Position numbers and translations under genes: made by a program
DNA from: Lentisphaeria bacterium
Lineage (GTDB): Bacteria; Verrucomicrobiota; Lentisphaeria; JABSQK01; UBA12247
DNA length: 15,743 nucleotides
Reading direction: 5' to 3'
NCBI GenBank assembly: GCA_003477185.1
Contig: DMTJ01000523.1
Coordinates: 1 to 15,743, forward strand
Shown: one piece after another, positions 14,456 to 15,743 of the stretch
Position numbering within the stretch: position 1 is the first letter of the stretch
How the letters are laid out: the number at the start of each line of letters is the position of its first letter
The notes under the pieces: model-generated
Databases searched by the model: none
Told to the model about the DNA's origin: nothing
Seen by the model: only the letters and a program-made list of their open reading frames with translations

Positions 14456-15743
14456 TGGCAAAGCGCCGCAAGGCTGCTGTTGCGAACTCCGCATTCTGCT
14501 GGATCGATCTGGCCGTGGCGGCCCTCACCCTGGCCGCAGTCTACTTCGCCTACCTGCCAAGCAAGCCCAACACCTACGTCTACGATGACATCGGCAACTT
14601 CGTGCACAACGACAAATACCGTTCGTTGTCGTGGGACAACCTGAAATGGATGGCCACCACCGACTATACCGGTCCGTACCAACCGCTGTCTTGGCTGAGC
14701 CTGGCCATCGACTGCCAGCTGGGGCCGGACGAGCCCTGGACCTTCCGCCGGACCAACATCCTGCTGCACGCCCTCACCAGCTTCCTGCTCTACCTGCTGA
14801 TCGCCAGGCTGCTGGCGCGATCCTGGCTCGGCGGTGCGCCAGACCGCGTAGCCAAATTCGCTGCAGCGGCAGCCATGTGGTTCTATGCCCTTCATCCGCT
14901 CAGGGTCGAATCCGTAGCCTGGGTCACCGAGCGCCGAGATGTTCTCTCCGGTGCCTTGCTGGTGGGGACTCTGCTGCTGTGGCTGCGCTACGTGCGACAG
15001 TCCACAGACAGCCCAGCGTGGTATAAATCCACTGCCTACTGGCTCGCCTTTGGCTGCTTTCTCCTTTCCATGTTTGCCAAAGTTTGGGGCATGACTCTGC
15101 CCGTGGTCTTGCTACTTCTCGATATCGTCCCCTTTGCCCGCCGCGATCAGGCCAAGGCATGGCTGCTCGAAAAGGTCCCCTTCCTCGCCGCCAGCGGCTG
15201 GTTTGCCTGGCGCGCGCTCCAAGGCCAGAAAGCCTGGGCCATGGACATGGTCGCCGATCACACGCTGGTCGAGCGCATCATGCAGTCCCTCTACGGCCTC
15301 TCCTTCTATCTGGGAAAAACCCTGTGGCCCACCCGATTATCGCCGAACTACCAGCTGCCCATGGATTTCGCGCCCTTCTCCGCCCGATTCCTGATCCCAG
15401 CACTGCTCACCGTGGGGCTGGTCGTATTTCTGGCCTTGTGGCGCAAGCGTGAACCCGCCCTCGCCATTGCCTGGCTCTGCTTCGCCATCACCGTCTCGCC
15501 CGTCCTCGGCATGTTCCAGAGTGGCTATCAGATCGCGGCCGACCGCTACACCTACATCGCCATCATGCCCGCGAGCGTCCTGCTCGCCGCTGGCCTAATG
15601 CGCCTCCCCAGGCAGGCCCTCTACATCGCCATGGTCCTCAGCTTCGGCCTGATCCCGCTCACCCGCACCCAGACCTTGATCTGGTATAATCACATGTCCC
15701 TGTGGAACCACGTCCTGGCCCTGGACCCCACCAACTTTTCCGC
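14455..15743 (+). CDS. TMTC-like multi-membrane glycosyltransferase, partial
   Basis: The first 429 residues of a membrane protein that continues past the right edge; no stop occurs in the window. Hydrophobic segments recur about every 25-40 residues (for example 18-34, 102-120, 162-180, 195-225, 311-329, 336-352, 368-384, 387-403). After the first segment, YDDIGNFVHN (43-52) carries the acidic pair typical of GT-C enzymes, followed by the DNLKWMATTDY and PYQPLSWLSLA segments. HPLRVESVAWVTERRDVLSG (147-166) and DRYTYIAIMP (363-372) are hallmarks of the bacterial relatives of TMTC protein O-mannosyltransferases. These usually end in tetratricopeptide repeats, and the last visible residues (WNHVLALDPTNF) look like the first repeat. 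It probably transfers a sugar from a lipid carrier outside the inner membrane; donor and target are unknown. ATG overlaps the hydrolase stop (TGATG). Confidence 0.85.
   Translation, partial: MAKRRKAAVANSAFCWIDLAVAALTLAAVYFAYLPSKPNTYVYDDIGNFVHNDKYRSLSWDNLKWMATTDYTGPYQPLSWLSLAIDCQLGPDEPWTFRRTNILLHALTSFLLYLLIARLLARSWLGGAPDRVAKFAAAAAMWFYALHPLRVESVAWVTERRDVLSGALLVGTLLLWLRYVRQSTDSPAWYKSTAYWLAFGCFLLSMFAKVWGMTLPVVLLLLDIVPFARRDQAKAWLLEKVPFLAASGWFAWRALQGQKAWAMDMVADHTLVERIMQSLYGLSFYLGKTLWPTRLSPNYQLPMDFAPFSARFLIPALLTVGLVVFLALWRKREPALAIAWLCFAITVSPVLGMFQSGYQIAADRYTYIAIMPASVLLAAGLMRLPRQALYIAMVLSFGLIPLTRTQTLIWYNHMSLWNHVLALDPTNFS
14481..14493 (+). repeat. Dispersed palindromic motif, copy 6 (in the membrane protein gene)
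   Basis: TGCGAACTCCGCA on the plus strand, 26 bp inside the gene, read as Val-Ala-Asn-Ser-Ala, a frame different from copies 1 and 5. Confidence 0.8.

Overview
The window looks like a stretch of bacterial chromosome, moderately GC-rich by eye (roughly 58-60 %), with tightly packed and often overlapping genes. The gene content suggests a member of the PVC group (Verrucomicrobiota, Lentisphaerota or relatives): a zinc-ribbon-headed Hanks-type Ser/Thr kinase with a large exported tail, a SufU-type scaffold, a membrane-anchored SpoIIE-type phosphatase and a TMTC-like multi-membrane glycosyltransferase. This placement is an inference from gene types, not a measured result.

Layout. (1) 1-366 carries no convincing gene; it has a perfect 24-bp palindrome at the window edge and several stem-loops. 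(2) A minus-strand block follows: the kinase (2661-5261), then LOG-family nucleotide phosphoribohydrolase, a xylose-isomerase-like TIM barrel protein and sufU. The last three are packed closely. (3) A 360-bp divergent intergenic region (5262-5621) holds palindromes and a strong Shine-Dalgarno in front of a six-codon frame. (4) A plus-strand operon-like run follows: a decayed receiver-kinase gene (5622-6941, pseudogene), glutathione reductase (gor), a small zinc-ribbon protein, a SpoIIE/RsbU-like phosphatase, and a three-part protein joining a lipoyl domain, an E3-binding domain and a FabG-like reductase. A rho-independent terminator at 11403-11475 closes it. (5) Convergent to it, trpE and trpG lie on the minus strand with a 4-bp overlap. 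(6) Divergent from trpE, an alpha/beta hydrolase and a partial TMTC-like membrane protein overlap by one base and run off the right edge.

Two observations stand out. The first is the lipoyl/PSBD/short-chain reductase fusion (10123-11400): it has the front half of a 2-oxoacid dehydrogenase E2 subunit, but a complete ketoreductase where the acyltransferase should be. The second is a hyphenated palindrome, TGCGAACT(C/G)CGCA, found six times, always inside coding sequence, on both strands and in several reading frames. It therefore acts as a DNA-level signal rather than a peptide motif. A third is the pseudogene at the head of the gor operon, which can be reassembled across three net frame changes and several stop codons.

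How the genes may work together: the plus-strand operon combines thiol redox (gor), a lipoyl carrier with a reductase, and phospho-signalling parts (dead receiver-kinase, phosphatase, and the intact kinase transcribed divergently). This suggests, without proving, a signalling-linked redox or acyl-reduction function. trpE/trpG are ordinary tryptophan biosynthesis genes.
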